Shown here in pieces: positions 1-11,163 of a DNA stretch of 64,000 nucleotides. Source of the stretch: Megasphaera hominis (GTDB lineage Bacteria; Bacillota; Negativicutes; Veillonellales; Megasphaeraceae); assembly GCF_014269395.1 (NCBI RefSeq), contig NZ_JACOGK010000003.1:49422-113421 (forward strand), in the 5' to 3' direction. Under the pieces are notes generated by a model. That model saw nothing but the letters and a program-made list of their open reading frames with translations, was not told the DNA's origin and searched no databases. The translations under genes and the position numbers were made by a program. Numbering within the stretch: position 1 is the first letter of the stretch; each line of letters starts with the position of its first letter.

Positions 1-974
<974 letters not shown>

Positions 975-1013
975 TTATCTCGTTGGAATTTAGAGCTGTC
1001 AAAAGAGGCCAAC

Positions 1014-1322
1014 AAAAAAACTCCGTCCCTAAAAATAGGGACGGAGTTATATTCCGCGATACCACCCTGATTCCTGCTGTATTACTACTGGCAGGCTCTC
1101 TACAACGTACCAACATACGCGTTTCCTATAACGTGGAAAAGTCGTCAGTGCTTAGTTCTACTTCAGCACTCCTCTTCAGGGATGATTTTCGTCCGCCATC
1201 TGCAACTGGCTCACACCGGCCGCCAGCTCTCTGTATGCATCAAAACGAAGTACTCTTTCCCGTCATCAGATTTCACTATGTCGCCTTCCTGTACACATCT
1301 GTGTCTCCTGTTTGGAAAGCTT
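1014..1322 (-). ncRNA. T-box leader upstream of ilvC
   Basis: On the - strand the leader carries a T-box core, AGGGTGGTATCGCGG (about 1053-1068), followed by a strong intrinsic terminator whose 12-bp arms (1020-1031 and 1036-1047) run into seven U residues ending at 1014. Further upstream are stem I hallmarks: a GGGAAAGAGTA segment near 1251-1265 and an AGAGAGCTGGCGG distal arm near 1220-1233. In the expected specifier loop the bases GAAAATCATCC (about 1180-1190) offer ATC, an isoleucine codon, at 1184-1186; this assignment is inference from position. The T-box and terminator are seen directly. Uncharged tRNA would favour the antiterminator and ilvC transcription. Confidence 0.9.
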
Positions 1323-1328
1323 GAGTGC

Positions 1329-1357
1329 ATTTTACAGAATGATTTGCCTCTTGTCAA
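1329..1357 (-). promoter_or_regulatory. sigma-A-type promoter for the ilvC T-box transcript
   Basis: TTGACA (1352-1357, reverse strand) and TAAAAT (1329-1334) are separated by 17 bp. The predicted start lies about 7 bases beyond the -10, just ahead of stem I of the T-box. Confidence 0.85.
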
Positions 1358-1407
1358 CACCTTTTTGGGAAATTTTTTGGAAAAAAGCGGTTAAACGATT
1401 ATCTAAT

Positions 1408-2649
1408 TTACTTATGAAACAGGCTTTTTTGAGCCACATAGGCCGTGACGAATTGGTGGGCAATGCGGCCGTTTCTGCCGGAATGTTCCATTTCCCAGCG
1501 TACGCCCTCACGGCGCAGTGTTTCACCGTCGAGGCAGATGCCGGCTTTTTGCAGCTCATGTTTGATAATGGCCAGGTATTCGTCCTGCGTGGGTGCTGCA
1601 TAGTGGAGAATAAGACCAAAGCGGTCGGAAAGGGAAATAGATTCATTGACACTATCAGCGCGATGGACCTCATTCATTTCATCGTGCCTGTCGTCCCACG
1701 TTTCCTTTAAGAGGTGACGGCGGTTGGACGTGGCGTAAATAAGCACGTTGTCAGGCTGCGGTGTGACGCCGCCGTCAATGGCAGACTTTACATATTTATA
1801 CTCCTTTTCATTTTCGTCGAAGGACAGATCATCCAGAAAGAGAATGAAGCGCTTGCTGCGGATGGCGGCGAGCTTTTCCAGGAGGTCTGGCAGATATGGC
1901 AGCTGTTGCTGACCGATCTGGATGAGGCGCAGGCCTTGCCGATGGTAGAGTGAGACCAGGGCCTTTACGGCTGTTGATTTGCCTGTGCCCCTGGCGCCGG
2001 TGAGGAGTGCGTTATTGGCGCGGCCTCCCTGTACGAAGGCACGTGTATTCTCCAATAGCCGCTCTTTTTGCGCTGCATAGCCTATGAGGTCATCCCAGGA
2101 AAGGTCCGGGAAGTCGCGGATGCCTTGCAGTTCACCAGCCTCATCCAGACGGAAGGCCTGAAAGCGGGCCAGTTGCCCGCGCCCATAGGCGGCGTAATGC
2201 GCTGCTAAGGCACTGGCTGCTGCCGTAGCGCCGGTACAGTTCTTGAGCGTAGCTGTAAGCACTTCTACGTGGTCGTAGGTCCGGGGCAGGGAAGGCTCAT
2301 ACGCATCGAGCAGGGCCAGGTCCAGAAAGACCGATGCGGGCTGCGTCAGATAGGGCCAGAGAATGGCCATATCGATCGCCATACCTGCGATGAGACCGGC
2401 ACCGGCCCGGCCAGCCCGTTCAATGGCAGCGGCGCTTTCCATCTGGCCGTCGGCCAGGAGGTAGAGGATATAGCTGCTGAGCAGATTTCCTTTCAGACCC
2501 AGCTTTTCGGCCCGTTCAATCAGTGTGGCGGCAATGTGCTGTTTGGCACCTGACGCTGGCTGCCCGGTTTCCAGGGCAGCGATGGCACCTAGAACCGGAT
2601 CCTCTAAAAAATGACGGCAGACGATAAGTCCCTGCAGACTTCCGTTCAT
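1408..2649 (-). CDS. DUF815-family P-loop ATPase
   Basis: A 413-residue soluble protein of the DUF815 family, AAA+-like ATPases of uncharacterised role. Walker A GARGTGKST falls at about residues 218-226, Walker B FILFLDDLSF at about 270, and the family signature YATSNRRHL follows near 305. The N-terminal 200 residues are an alanine-rich helical region. The start at 2649 is chosen because AAAGGAGC sits 8 bases upstream; an in-frame TTG at 2670 would place this ribosome site inside the gene. It has its own promoter (2700-2729) and stops 51 bases before the ilvC promoter, so the two leftward genes are separate units. Function cannot be inferred from the neighbours. The family assignment is firm; any role is not. 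Confidence 0.88.
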   Translation of the reverse strand: MNGSLQGLIVCRHFLEDPVLGAIAALETGQPASGAKQHIAATLIERAEKLGLKGNLLSSYILYLLADGQMESAAAIERAGRAGAGLIAGMAIDMAILWPYLTQPASVFLDLALLDAYEPSLPRTYDHVEVLTATLKNCTGATAAASALAAHYAAYGRGQLARFQAFRLDEAGELQGIRDFPDLSWDDLIGYAAQKERLLENTRAFVQGGRANNALLTGARGTGKSTAVKALVSLYHRQGLRLIQIGQQQLPYLPDLLEKLAAIRSKRFILFLDDLSFDENEKEYKYVKSAIDGGVTPQPDNVLIYATSNRRHLLKETWDDRHDEMNEVHRADSVNESISLSDRFGLILHYAAPTQDEYLAIIKHELQKAGICLDGETLRREGVRWEMEHSGRNGRIAHQFVTAYVAQKSLFHK

Positions 2650-2699
2650 AAAATCAGCTCCTTTTGGCAAACGGACAAGGATGTCCGGTTTTGGGGCTT

Positions 2700-2729
2700 A
2701 GTATACTACGGGCTGCAAAAGGTCGTCAA
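2700..2729 (-). promoter_or_regulatory. promoter for the DUF815 gene
   Basis: Reverse-strand TTGACG (2724-2729) and TATACT (2700-2705) with an 18-bp spacer, 50 bp upstream of the chosen start codon. Confidence 0.7.
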
Positions 2730-2885
2730 TGATAAATAAAAACACATATAAAACACATAAAAATTTTGATGATTCCGTCTGAAGCAGTCTCTCTTTCTGT
2801 CCTTTAAAGGTGGACGATACAATTCGCGTGTATGGAGAAAATAGCCACGCTGGAGCGGTCAGAGCGAAATATCCGGCCTCCTCTC
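2730..2885. other. divergent intergenic stretch without a recognised element
   Basis: Between the leftward DUF815 promoter and the rightward htpG promoter. It contains an A/T-rich run (2730-2775) and no open frame, hairpin or operator that I can support. Confidence 0.5.
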
Positions 2886-2913
2886 TTGACACTTTGACTT
2901 TTTGCTGTATGAT
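2886..2913 (+). promoter_or_regulatory. htpG promoter
   Basis: TTGACA (2886-2891) and TATGAT (2908-2913) with a 16-bp spacer. The CIRCE operator begins 12 bp after the -10, so HrcA would cover the start site. Confidence 0.85.
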
Positions 2914-2925
2914 AAAGAAAGAGCG

Positions 2926-2952
2926 TTAGCACTCTAAATAGTAGAGTGCTAA
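2926..2952 (+). promoter_or_regulatory. CIRCE operator (HrcA site)
   Basis: A perfect inverted repeat, TTAGCACTC (2926-2934), 9-bp spacer, GAGTGCTAA (2944-2952), identical to the CIRCE consensus. HrcA represses through this site and is released by heat shock. It lies between the promoter and htpG. Confidence 0.97.
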
Positions 2953-3006
2953 CAGGACAAATACAAAAGCCGCACTGATGGGCTTAAAAAAAGGAGCTTA
3001 TAGATC

Positions 3007-4962
3007 ATGGCGAAAGAAACTTTTGAATTCCAAGCGGAAACGAAACAGCTGTTGGACCTGATGGTCCATTCCATTTATACGAATCATGAAATTTTCCTGC
3101 GGGAACTGATTTCCAATGCCTCCGATGCGATTGATAAATTACACTATGAATCGCTGACGAACCGCGATTTGCTCGAAGGTGATACGGGCTTTGAAATCCA
3201 TATCACGCCGGATGCAGACGCACATACCCTGACTATTTCCGATAATGGCCTGGGCATGAACCGTGACGACCTGATTCAGAATCTCGGTACGATTGCCAAA
3301 TCCGGTACCAAGGCCTTCTTGGAAAAGTTGAAAGAAGCCCAGGAAGCAAATAGCGAAGTCACTGATAAGGATATGATTGGCCAATTTGGTGTTGGTTTTT
3401 ATTCGGCCTTTATGGTCGCCGACTCCGTTACGGTCGTTACCCGTAAGGCTGGTGAAAGCCAGGCCTACAAGTGGGAATCTACAGGCGATGGCCAGTACAC
3501 GCTGGACGAATGTGAAAAACCGAAACACGGTACGTCCATCATCCTGCATCTGGGCAGTGACTTTTATGGCAACGACAAGGAAGAAAACTACACGGACCGC
3601 GATAAGATTTCCGGCCTGGTCAAACAGTATTCCGACTACATTCGTTATCCAATCACCATGGATTACACGGTAAAAGAAAAACCAAAGGATGCTGATGGCA
3701 AGGTCATTGAAGATGCGCCGGAAGAAGAACACGTAGAAACGCGGACACTCAACTCCATGCAGCCCCTGTGGACACGCAATAAGTCGGACATCAAACCGGA
3801 AGAATACAAGGAATTTTTCCAGCACCAGTTCTTCGAATGGGAAGACCCGATGGAAATCTTCCATACCAAAGCCGAAGGGGCCGTCGAATATACGGCACTC
3901 CTCTTCATTCCTGGCCGGGCTCCATTTAATCTGTATTATACGGACTATGAAGCAGGCCTGCAGCTCTACAGCCGCCACGTCTTCATCATGGATAAATGCA
4001 AGGATCTTCTGCCGGATTACCTGCGCTTTGTCAAAGGCCTCGTCGATTCGCCGGATTTGTCCCTTAACATTTCCCGTGAACTCCTGCAACAGAGCCGCGA
4101 ACTGAAGCTCATTGGCCGTAACCTGGAAAAGAATATCTTAAAGACACTGGCACGGGACCTCGATAAAGACCGTGAAAAATACGAAAAATTCTGGGCTGAA
4201 TATGGCAAGTCCCTGAAAATTGGCATTTACAGCGGCATGATGACCGGTGAAAATAATGTGGATAAGCTGAAAGACTTGCTCCTCTTCATGAGCTCTAAGG
4301 ACGGCAAGCTGTGCACGCTGAAGGAATATGTCGGCCGCATGAAGGAAGGACAGCAGAAGATTTACTTCGCTACCGGCAAAGACCGCGCTGCTATTGACGC
4401 TATGCCGCAGATGGAACTCCTGCGCGATCGTGACCTGGAAGTCCTCTACATGCTCGATCCGGTTGACGAATTTGCCGTACAGGCCATTGGCGAATATGAA
4501 GGCAAAAAATTCCATTCCGTCAGCCAGGGCGACCTCGACCTGGACGATGATGAATATAAGGAAGAAAAGAAGAAAGCCGAAGATTTGGCAAAAGACAACG
4601 AAGGCCTTTTAAAAGATATCAAGGATTACCTTGGCGACAAAGTAGCCGATGTACGCCTTTCGAACCGTCTCAAATCCGGTGCAGTCTGCCTCGTCGCAGA
4701 TGCTGCCGGCCCGTCTATCGCTATGGAACAGGCCTTTGCTGTAGCGGATAATCCGCTTCTCAAGGCTCGCCGGATCCTGGAAATCAACCCGCATCACGAC
4801 CTCTTTAACCGCTTGCAGACCTTGCACGAAGGCGGTAAGGACTCTCAGGGTTTCCAGGATTACTGCCAGCTCCTCTACGATCAGGCACTCCTCTTGGAAG
4901 GCATTTTGCCAGATGATCCGGCGGCCTTTGCCCAGAAAGTAGCCCAGATGATGGCCCGTTAA
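3007..4962 (+). CDS. htpG: chaperone HtpG (Hsp90)
   Basis: Cytosolic ATP-dependent Hsp90 chaperone, 651 residues, full length for the family (E. coli about 624). The N-terminal GHKL ATPase shows ELISNASDAIDK near residue 33, SDNGLGMN near 80 and the lid GQFGVGFYSAF near 124. The middle domain carries the conserved LYTRHVFI-like LYSRHVFIMD and NISRELLQQ stretches (about 323 and 356). The start follows AAAAAGGAG at 2989-2996. It is monocistronic: its own promoter and CIRCE upstream, an intrinsic terminator at 4981-5016 downstream. CIRCE shows HrcA heat-shock control, which is not how Bacillus subtilis regulates its htpG. Confidence 0.97.
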   Translation: MAKETFEFQAETKQLLDLMVHSIYTNHEIFLRELISNASDAIDKLHYESLTNRDLLEGDTGFEIHITPDADAHTLTISDNGLGMNRDDLIQNLGTIAKSGTKAFLEKLKEAQEANSEVTDKDMIGQFGVGFYSAFMVADSVTVVTRKAGESQAYKWESTGDGQYTLDECEKPKHGTSIILHLGSDFYGNDKEENYTDRDKISGLVKQYSDYIRYPITMDYTVKEKPKDADGKVIEDAPEEEHVETRTLNSMQPLWTRNKSDIKPEEYKEFFQHQFFEWEDPMEIFHTKAEGAVEYTALLFIPGRAPFNLYYTDYEAGLQLYSRHVFIMDKCKDLLPDYLRFVKGLVDSPDLSLNISRELLQQSRELKLIGRNLEKNILKTLARDLDKDREKYEKFWAEYGKSLKIGIYSGMMTGENNVDKLKDLLLFMSSKDGKLCTLKEYVGRMKEGQQKIYFATGKDRAAIDAMPQMELLRDRDLEVLYMLDPVDEFAVQAIGEYEGKKFHSVSQGDLDLDDDEYKEEKKKAEDLAKDNEGLLKDIKDYLGDKVADVRLSNRLKSGAVCLVADAAGPSIAMEQAFAVADNPLLKARRILEINPHHDLFNRLQTLHEGGKDSQGFQDYCQLLYDQALLLEGILPDDPAAFAQKVAQMMAR

Positions 4963-4980
4963 TATTGTATAATTATGAAA

Positions 4981-5016
4981 GACAGGTGCGATTAATACAT
5001 AGCACCTGTCTTTTTT
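4981..5016 (+). terminator. htpG terminator
   Basis: Perfect 9-bp stem GACAGGTGC (4981-4989) / GCACCTGTC (5002-5010) followed by six T. Confidence 0.92.
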
Positions 5017-5083
5017 ACCCTGCTGTATGCACGAAAGTCATATGTATCTGCCTGCAGTAGAACTAGATACTAGAAAAAGAGTG

Positions 5084-5092
5084 TGCTATAAT
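5084..5092 (+). promoter_or_regulatory. extended -10 promoter of tcdA
   Basis: TGC-TATAAT (5084-5092), a consensus extended -10. The matching -35 position (about 5064-5069) is poor, as is usual for extended -10 promoters. Confidence 0.6.
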
Positions 5093-5128
5093 ACCATTCA
5101 GAATTTAAAAAGAGAGGAATATAAAATT

Positions 5129-5911
5129 ATGTTGGGAAGATTTTCCAGAACGGAGCTGCTCTTAGGGCAGGCAGCCATGCAGACCTTGGCAAATAGCACG
5201 GTCATTATTTTTGGCGTTGGCGGTGTCGGCTCGTATGCAGCCGAAGGTCTGGCCCGGTCCGGTGTAGGCCATTTAGTTCTTGTCGATAATGACCTCGTAT
5301 GCCTGACGAATATTAACCGTCAAATCCATGCCACGAGCAAGACCGTAGGCAAGAAGAAAACAGAAATGATGAAGCAGCGGATTCTGGATATCAATCCGCA
5401 GGCAACAGTTGATTGTATAGAGGATTTTTATATGCCCGATGTGGCAGACCGTTTCTTTACCGGTCATTATGATTATATTGTAGACGCCATCGATACGGTG
5501 AGCGGCAAACTGAGCCTGGCTGAAGAAGCGCAGAAACGGCAGATTCCTATTATCAGCTGCATGGGCGCCGGCAACAAGCTGGACCCGACGCGCTTTGAAG
5601 TAACCGACATCTATAAGACCAGCGTCGATCCCTTGGCGAAGGTCATGCGCCGGGAACTCAAAAAACGGGGCGTCAAAGCCCTTAAGGTCGTCTATTCGCA
5701 GGAACAGCCCTTGAAACGGAAGCAAAACGGCTGCGGCAAGAACTGCATTTGCCCGCCAGGCAGCTCGCACAGCTGCGATTTCCGTCGTGCCGTACCGGGC
5801 AGCATTTCCTTCGTGCCTTCTGTTGCGGGCCTGATCATTGCCGGCACAGTCGTCAACGACCTGGTCGCCGGTCAGATCCGGGATGATACGGCTGCTGTGC
5901 CATCTGTATAA
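5129..5911 (+). CDS. tcdA: tRNA threonylcarbamoyladenosine dehydratase
   Basis: ThiF/E1-like enzyme that uses ATP to cyclise t6A37 of tRNA to ct6A. The 260-residue protein has the nucleotide-binding GVGGVGSYAAEGLARSG at about residues 30-46, DNDLVCLTNINRQ near 55-67 and a DAID motif near 125, in the order of the TcdA (CsdL/YrvM) branch. A Cys-rich segment, GCGKNCICPPG near residues 200-210, is typical of Firmicute members. The start at 5129 has AGAGAGGAAT upstream; an in-frame ATG at 5027 would overlap the htpG terminator region and lacks a ribosome site. The gene has its own promoter and terminator. Confidence 0.92.
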   Translation: MLGRFSRTELLLGQAAMQTLANSTVIIFGVGGVGSYAAEGLARSGVGHLVLVDNDLVCLTNINRQIHATSKTVGKKKTEMMKQRILDINPQATVDCIEDFYMPDVADRFFTGHYDYIVDAIDTVSGKLSLAEEAQKRQIPIISCMGAGNKLDPTRFEVTDIYKTSVDPLAKVMRRELKKRGVKALKVVYSQEQPLKRKQNGCGKNCICPPGSSHSCDFRRAVPGSISFVPSVAGLIIAGTVVNDLVAGQIRDDTAAVPSV

Positions 5912-5920
5912 GGTGCTTCT

Positions 5921-5949
5921 ATCCCAGTCTCGTTGAGACTGGGATTTTT
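5921..5949 (+). terminator. tcdA terminator
   Basis: Perfect 11-bp stem ATCCCAGTCTC (5921-5931) / GAGACTGGGAT (5935-5945) with a 3-base loop and a T run. Confidence 0.9.
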
Positions 5950-5950
5950 G

Positions 5951-5979
5951 TATACATATGTTCGCACATGTGCTATACT
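5951..5979 (+). promoter_or_regulatory. uvr operon promoter region with a weak LexA-like dyad
   Basis: A TATACT -10 (5974-5979) lies 17 bp after a weak TATACA (5951-5956). The palindrome ACATATGT followed by TCG (about 5954-5964) keeps the GTTC half of the Gram-positive LexA box, but the left half reads ATAC in place of GAAC. SOS control of uvrB is common in the phylum; here it is only suggested. Confidence 0.4.
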
Positions 5980-6026
5980 TTTAGAAACGGAAAATAATTC
6001 TTTATTGTAGAAAAAGAGGCCTGCTC

Positions 6027-8282
6027 ATGGATATACAATCGCACTTAAATAAAGATTATCATACGTCCACGCCTTTTCATGTCGTAGCCCCCTATGAACC
6101 GATGGGCGATCAGCCTGAGGCCATCCAATCCCTGGCCGATGGCGTCCGCTCCGGTCAATGGGCCCAGGTCCTTTTGGGGGCTACGGGGACAGGCAAGACC
6201 TTTACCATGGCTAAGGTCATCGAGGCTGTGCAAAAGCCGACCTTGGTCATTGCTCATAATAAAACGCTGGCAGCCCAGCTGTGCAGCGAATTTAAAGCGT
6301 TCTTTCCCGACAACGAAGTCGCCTATTTTGTCAGCTATTACGATTTTTATCAGCCTGAAGCCTACATCGCATCGACGGATACATATATCGAAAAGGACGC
6401 ATCGATCAACGATGAAATCGACAAGCTGCGCCACTCGGCGACGATGAGTCTCTTTGAACGGCGCGATGTCATCATCGTCGCCTCTGTGTCTTGCATTTAC
6501 GGCTTAGGCGATCCGGAAGATTATAGCGAGCTCGTCGTGTCTCTGCGCCTGGGCCAGGAAAAACCGCAGAGCGAAATCCTGCGCAAGCTCGTAGACATCC
6601 AGTATTCGCGTAATGACCTGGACCTTACACGCGGTACCTTCCGCGTGCACGGTGATACCATCGAAGTATTCCCGGCAGCCTTTGACAATTCCATTATCCG
6701 CATTGAAATGTTCGGCGATGAAATTGACAGGCTGACGGAAGTCGATGTCCTTACGGGTGAAGTCGTGGCTGAGCGCAAGCATGTGGCCATTTATCCGGCC
6801 AGCCATTACGTAACGACCAAAGATAAGATGGAGCGGGCTATCGGTACGATCCAGAAGGAACTGGATGAACGATTGGCAGAACTTAAAGAAGGCGGCCATC
6901 TCTTAGAAGCACAGCGCTTGGAACAGCGTACGCGCTATGATATTGAAATGATGGAAGAAATGGGCTATTGCTCAGGCATTGAAAACTATTCCCGCCATCT
7001 GGCCGGCCGCAAGCCCGGCCAGGCACCGTATACGCTCCTAGACTATTTCCCTGATGATTTCCTGATCATGGTCGACGAATCGCATGTGACATTGCCCCAA
7101 CTGCGGGCCATGTACGCCGGCGACCGGTCGCGTAAGCAAAACCTCATCGAATACGGCTTCCGTTTGCCATCGGCCCTGGACAACCGTCCCTTAACGTTCG
7201 ATGAATTTACAGAACGGATCAATCAAATCATCTACGTCAGTGCTACGCCCGGGGACTATGAAATGAGCGTCCAAACGAACCTGGCTCAGCAGATCATCAG
7301 GCCGACAGGCCTCCTGGACCCGGCCGTCGAAGTGCGGCCCATTGCCGGCCAGATGGACGATCTTCTGGGAGAAATCCGCCTGCGCATGGAACGGCACGAA
7401 CGGGTTTTGGTGACAACGCTGACGAAGAAGATGGCTGAAGATCTGACGGACTATCTGAAGGAAATGGGCATCCTCGTGCGCTATCTCCATTCGGATATTG
7501 CGACGATTGAACGGGCAGAGATTATCCGGGACCTGCGGGCCGGTGTCTTTGACGTCCTCGTCGGCATCAACCTCCTGCGTGAAGGCCTGGATATGCCGGA
7601 AGTTTCCCTGGTGGCCATTCTCGATGCCGACAAGGAAGGCTTTCTCCGTTCCGATACGGCTCTCATTCAGACCATGGGCCGGGCTGCCCGTAATGTGAAT
7701 GGCCGGGTCATCATGTATGCCGACCGCATGACAGATTCTATGGCCCGTGCTATAGACGAAACGAAGCGGCGCCGGGAAGTCCAGGATGCCTATAATAAAA
7801 AGCATCATATAACGCCAAAATCTGTTAAAAAAGAGGTCGTCGATTTGATCGAACTGACCAAGGTCTCTGAAGACCAGGCGTCCTATAACGGGAAAGAGGC
7901 ACCCCTCACGCGGGAAGCCCTGCACAAGGTTATCCAGTCCGTAACCCAGCAAATGAAGCAGGCCGCAAAGAATTTGGAATTTGAAAAGGCTGCTGCCCTG
8001 CGCGACCGCTTGGGGACGCTGCGCCAGCAGCTCTCTGATATTAGTCACGATGACACGCTGCCTAAGGAACTGGCCGGTGGCGATATGCCGTCGTCCCGCT
8101 ATGTCCGCACTGTACGGCGGCCGGACCGCAAAGCGCACAGGAATACTGCCAACACGGGTATGGACAAAAAAGAAGCAAAGCCAGCAAAGCCAGCTAAGAA
8201 GAGCAGCGGCCGTACGGCAAAAGGCCGTACGACGAAAACCAAAGCTGATACTACTGCAACTACGAAAAGGAGTAAAAAATAG
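6027..8282 (+). CDS. uvrB: excinuclease ABC subunit B
   Basis: DNA-damage verification helicase of nucleotide excision repair, acting with UvrA and UvrC. At 751 residues it is about 90 longer than typical UvrB. Walker [16 protein letters not shown] is at about residues 48-62, the beta-hairpin region [13 protein letters not shown] near 104, DESH near 350, and GRAARN near 551. A UVR motif ([14 protein letters not shown] near 655-668) for contact with UvrC is followed by an unusual Lys/Ala/Thr-rich basic tail (about 708-751). It is followed after 7 bases by uvrA. The ATG at 6027 is the first in frame after the promoter and has AAGAGGC 12 bases upstream. Confidence 0.97.
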   Translation: MDIQSHLNKDYHTSTPFHVVAPYEPMGDQPEAIQSLADGVRSGQWAQVLLGATGTGKTFTMAKVIEAVQKPTLVIAHNKTLAAQLCSEFKAFFPDNEVAYFVSYYDFYQPEAYIASTDTYIEKDASINDEIDKLRHSATMSLFERRDVIIVASVSCIYGLGDPEDYSELVVSLRLGQEKPQSEILRKLVDIQYSRNDLDLTRGTFRVHGDTIEVFPAAFDNSIIRIEMFGDEIDRLTEVDVLTGEVVAERKHVAIYPASHYVTTKDKMERAIGTIQKELDERLAELKEGGHLLEAQRLEQRTRYDIEMMEEMGYCSGIENYSRHLAGRKPGQAPYTLLDYFPDDFLIMVDESHVTLPQLRAMYAGDRSRKQNLIEYGFRLPSALDNRPLTFDEFTERINQIIYVSATPGDYEMSVQTNLAQQIIRPTGLLDPAVEVRPIAGQMDDLLGEIRLRMERHERVLVTTLTKKMAEDLTDYLKEMGILVRYLHSDIATIERAEIIRDLRAGVFDVLVGINLLREGLDMPEVSLVAILDADKEGFLRSDTALIQTMGRAARNVNGRVIMYADRMTDSMARAIDETKRRREVQDAYNKKHHITPKSVKKEVVDLIELTKVSEDQASYNGKEAPLTREALHKVIQSVTQQMKQAAKNLEFEKAAALRDRLGTLRQQLSDISHDDTLPKELAGGDMPSSRYVRTVRRPDRKAHRNTANTGMDKKEAKPAKPAKKSSGRTAKGRTTKTKADTTATTKRSKK

Positions 8283-8289
8283 ATAAGGT

Positions 8290-11154
8290 ATGGAAGATCC
8301 GTATATTGTCATAAAAGGTGCACGTCAGCACAACTTGAAAAATATTGATGTCCGTATTCCCCGGGATAAGCTCGTCGTCTTTACGGGCCTTTCCGGCTCG
8401 GGCAAATCGTCCCTGGCCTTTGACACGATTTACGCTGAAGGCCAGCGGCGTTACGTTGAATCCCTGTCAGCTTATGCCCGTCAGTTCTTGGGCCAGATGG
8501 ATAAGCCGGACGTTGATTATATCGAAGGCCTGTCACCGGCCATTTCTATTGACCAGAAGACGACGAGCCGCAAACCCCGTTCTACTGTCGGTACGGTCAC
8601 GGAGATCTACGATTACTTGCGTTTGCTCTATGCCCGGGCCGGTGAAGCTTTTTGCCCTCACTGCGGCAAGCCCATCCGTCAGCAGACGATTCAGCAGATG
8701 GCCGATTCAGTTCTCGCCTTAGGTGCAGGGGAAAAAGTCATGATCATGGCGCCTGTCGTCGACGGGCGCAAGGGGACGCACCAAAAGCTCCTGGCCCGCC
8801 TGGTCAAGGACGGCTACGTGCGCGTCCGCGTCGACGGCGAGGTCTATCTCCTGTCCGACGACATTCCTATGGAAAAGAATAAGAAGCACACCATCGAAGT
8901 CATTATCGACCGCCTGGTCATTAAGGATAGTATCCTCATGCGCCTGACGGATTCCCTGGAAACGGCAGCCAAGCTGAGTGAGGGTATCGTCCATATTCTG
9001 CGCCTGAAGACGGACGAAGTTCTCACCTTTAGTCAGCACTTTGCCTGCCCGGACTGCCACATCAGCCTGCCGGAAATCGAACCTCATCTCTTTTCCTTCA
9101 ACAGCCCCTTCGGCGCCTGCCCAGCCTGCTCCGGCATTGGCAGCACGATGGAAGTAGACCCGCACCTGTGCCTGCCGGATGGCAGTATTTCCTTCGCCGA
9201 TGGCTGTGTAGCGGCTCTCAGCAATAACCGTGATTCATGGTTCATGCGCCAGCTCGGCGGTCTCTTGAAGCGTTATGGCTTTACGGTGGACAATTGCTTC
9301 GACGAACTGCCTGCGGAACTGCAGGATAAGATTTTGCACGGTACAGCTGAAGACTGTGTCTTTGAATACGAAAACCTGCGTGGTGAAGTGAAGACCTTTA
9401 CGACGCCCTTTGAAGGCGTCCTGCCTATGGTGCGGCGCCGCTATCAGGAAGCATCGTCGGATATGATGCGCGATCAGTTCGGCCAGTTCATGTCCGTCAA
9501 ACCCTGCACGGCCTGCCACGGCGCCCGCTTGCGGCCAGAGGCATTGGCTATCAAGATTGGCGGCCTCAATATCCACGAGCTGACGGACCTTTCTGTCAGT
9601 GATATGATTGATTTCTTTGCCAAGGTGCAGCTGACGCAGCGGCAGGAACTCATTGCCAAGCAGATTTTGAAGGAAATCCGGGCCCGCCTCGACTTTCTGC
9701 GTACCGTCGGACTGGAATACCTCACCATGTCGCGTACGGCCGGCACCCTTTCCGGTGGCGAAGCCCAGCGTATCCGCCTGGCGACACAGATCGGTTCCGG
9801 CCTCGTAGGTGTCCTCTATATTCTGGACGAACCGTCTATTGGCCTGCATCAGCGCGATAATGACAAGCTCCTCGATGCCCTGCGTCACCTGCGTGATCTA
9901 GGCAATACGCTCATCGTCGTCGAACACGATGAAGATACCATGCGGGCGGCAGACTATATCCTCGATATCGGTCCGGCTGCAGGGGAACACGGCGGCCAGA
10001 TCGTGGCGCAGGGGACGGTAAAAGATATTATGGCCTGCCCGGAATCGCTGACCGGTCAATACCTGAAGGGTACAAAATTCATTCCCTTGCCAAAAGAACG
10101 CCGCCACGGGAACGGCAACACGCTGGAAGTCATCGGGGCAGCCGAACACAATCTGAAGAATATCGATGTAGCCTTTCCCTTAGGTACCCTCACCGTCGTC
10201 ACAGGTGTTTCCGGTTCCGGCAAGTCAACCCTGGTGAATGAAATTCTCTATAAAGGACTGGCCGAAGCGGTTTATCATACGCCGCACCGGCCAGGGAAAT
10301 TTAAAGAATTGCGTGGCACAGAGCACATCGATAAGATCATCAACATTGACCAGTCGCCAATTGGCCGGACACCGCGTTCCAATCCGGCAACCTATACGGG
10401 GGTCTTTGATTTTATCCGCCAGCTTTTCAGCCAGACTGCCGAAGCGAAGGTGCGTGGCTATAAGGCCGGCCGCTTCAGCTTCAACATCAAAGGCGGCCGC
10501 TGCGAAGCCTGCCACGGTGATGGCATTATCCGTATTGAAATGAATTTCCTGCCCGACGTGTACGTGCCCTGTGAGGTTTGTCACGGTACGCGCTACGACA
10601 GGGAAACGCTGGAAGTCAAATACAAGGGCAAAAATATTTCCGACGTCCTCAACATGACCGTCGATGACGCGTGTGAGTTTTTCGCCCACATTCCCCGTAT
10701 TTTGAATAAGCTGAAGACACTGCAGCAGGTCGGCCTGGGCTATATCCATCTGGGCCAGCCGGCAACGACCCTCTCCGGCGGTGAAGCCCAGCGTGTCAAG
10801 CTGGCTACCGAGCTTTCTAAGCGCAGTACAGGCCGTACGTTATATATTCTCGATGAACCGACGACGGGATTACATACGGCAGATATCCATAAGCTTATGG
10901 ACGTCCTGCAGCTTCTCGTCGATGGCGGCGATACGGTCATCGTTATCGAACACAACCTGGACGTCATCAAGGTGGCCGATCACCTCATCGATCTCGGCCC
11001 TGAAGGTGGCGACGGTGGTGGTACAGTCGTTGCGACGGGTACACCAGAAGAAATCTGCGCCGTGCCGGCGTCGTACACGGGCAAGTTCCTCGCACCGGTT
11101 CTCAAACGGACACAGCAGCTTATGGAACAACGAGAACAACACACGAATGAATAG
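8290..11154 (+). CDS. uvrA: excinuclease ABC subunit A
   Basis: Damage-recognition ATPase of nucleotide excision repair, 954 residues, full length. Two ABC-type ATPase modules are seen: Walker [13 protein letters not shown] near residue 33 and [13 protein letters not shown] near 639, with ABC signatures [12 protein letters not shown] near 489 and [12 protein letters not shown] near 831. Zinc-binding pairs CPHCGKPI and CxxCxGxG-type cysteines (CEACHGDG near 740) are present. The AAAGGAG ribosome site lies in the 3' end of uvrB, so translation is likely coupled; uvrC begins 9 bases after the stop. Confidence 0.98.
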   Translation: MEDPYIVIKGARQHNLKNIDVRIPRDKLVVFTGLSGSGKSSLAFDTIYAEGQRRYVESLSAYARQFLGQMDKPDVDYIEGLSPAISIDQKTTSRKPRSTVGTVTEIYDYLRLLYARAGEAFCPHCGKPIRQQTIQQMADSVLALGAGEKVMIMAPVVDGRKGTHQKLLARLVKDGYVRVRVDGEVYLLSDDIPMEKNKKHTIEVIIDRLVIKDSILMRLTDSLETAAKLSEGIVHILRLKTDEVLTFSQHFACPDCHISLPEIEPHLFSFNSPFGACPACSGIGSTMEVDPHLCLPDGSISFADGCVAALSNNRDSWFMRQLGGLLKRYGFTVDNCFDELPAELQDKILHGTAEDCVFEYENLRGEVKTFTTPFEGVLPMVRRRYQEASSDMMRDQFGQFMSVKPCTACHGARLRPEALAIKIGGLNIHELTDLSVSDMIDFFAKVQLTQRQELIAKQILKEIRARLDFLRTVGLEYLTMSRTAGTLSGGEAQRIRLATQIGSGLVGVLYILDEPSIGLHQRDNDKLLDALRHLRDLGNTLIVVEHDEDTMRAADYILDIGPAAGEHGGQIVAQGTVKDIMACPESLTGQYLKGTKFIPLPKERRHGNGNTLEVIGAAEHNLKNIDVAFPLGTLTVVTGVSGSGKSTLVNEILYKGLAEAVYHTPHRPGKFKELRGTEHIDKIINIDQSPIGRTPRSNPATYTGVFDFIRQLFSQTAEAKVRGYKAGRFSFNIKGGRCEACHGDGIIRIEMNFLPDVYVPCEVCHGTRYDRETLEVKYKGKNISDVLNMTVDDACEFFAHIPRILNKLKTLQQVGLGYIHLGQPATTLSGGEAQRVKLATELSKRSTGRTLYILDEPTTGLHTADIHKLMDVLQLLVDGGDTVIVIEHNLDVIKVADHLIDLGPEGGDGGGTVVATGTPEEICAVPASYTGKFLAPVLKRTQQLMEQREQHTNE

Positions 11155-11163
11155 GAAAAAATC

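Noticed and set aside
5951..5970. LexA (SOS) box upstream of uvrB
   Set aside because: Only the right GTTC half of the Gram-positive box is present; kept as a weak note within the promoter entry, not as a finding.
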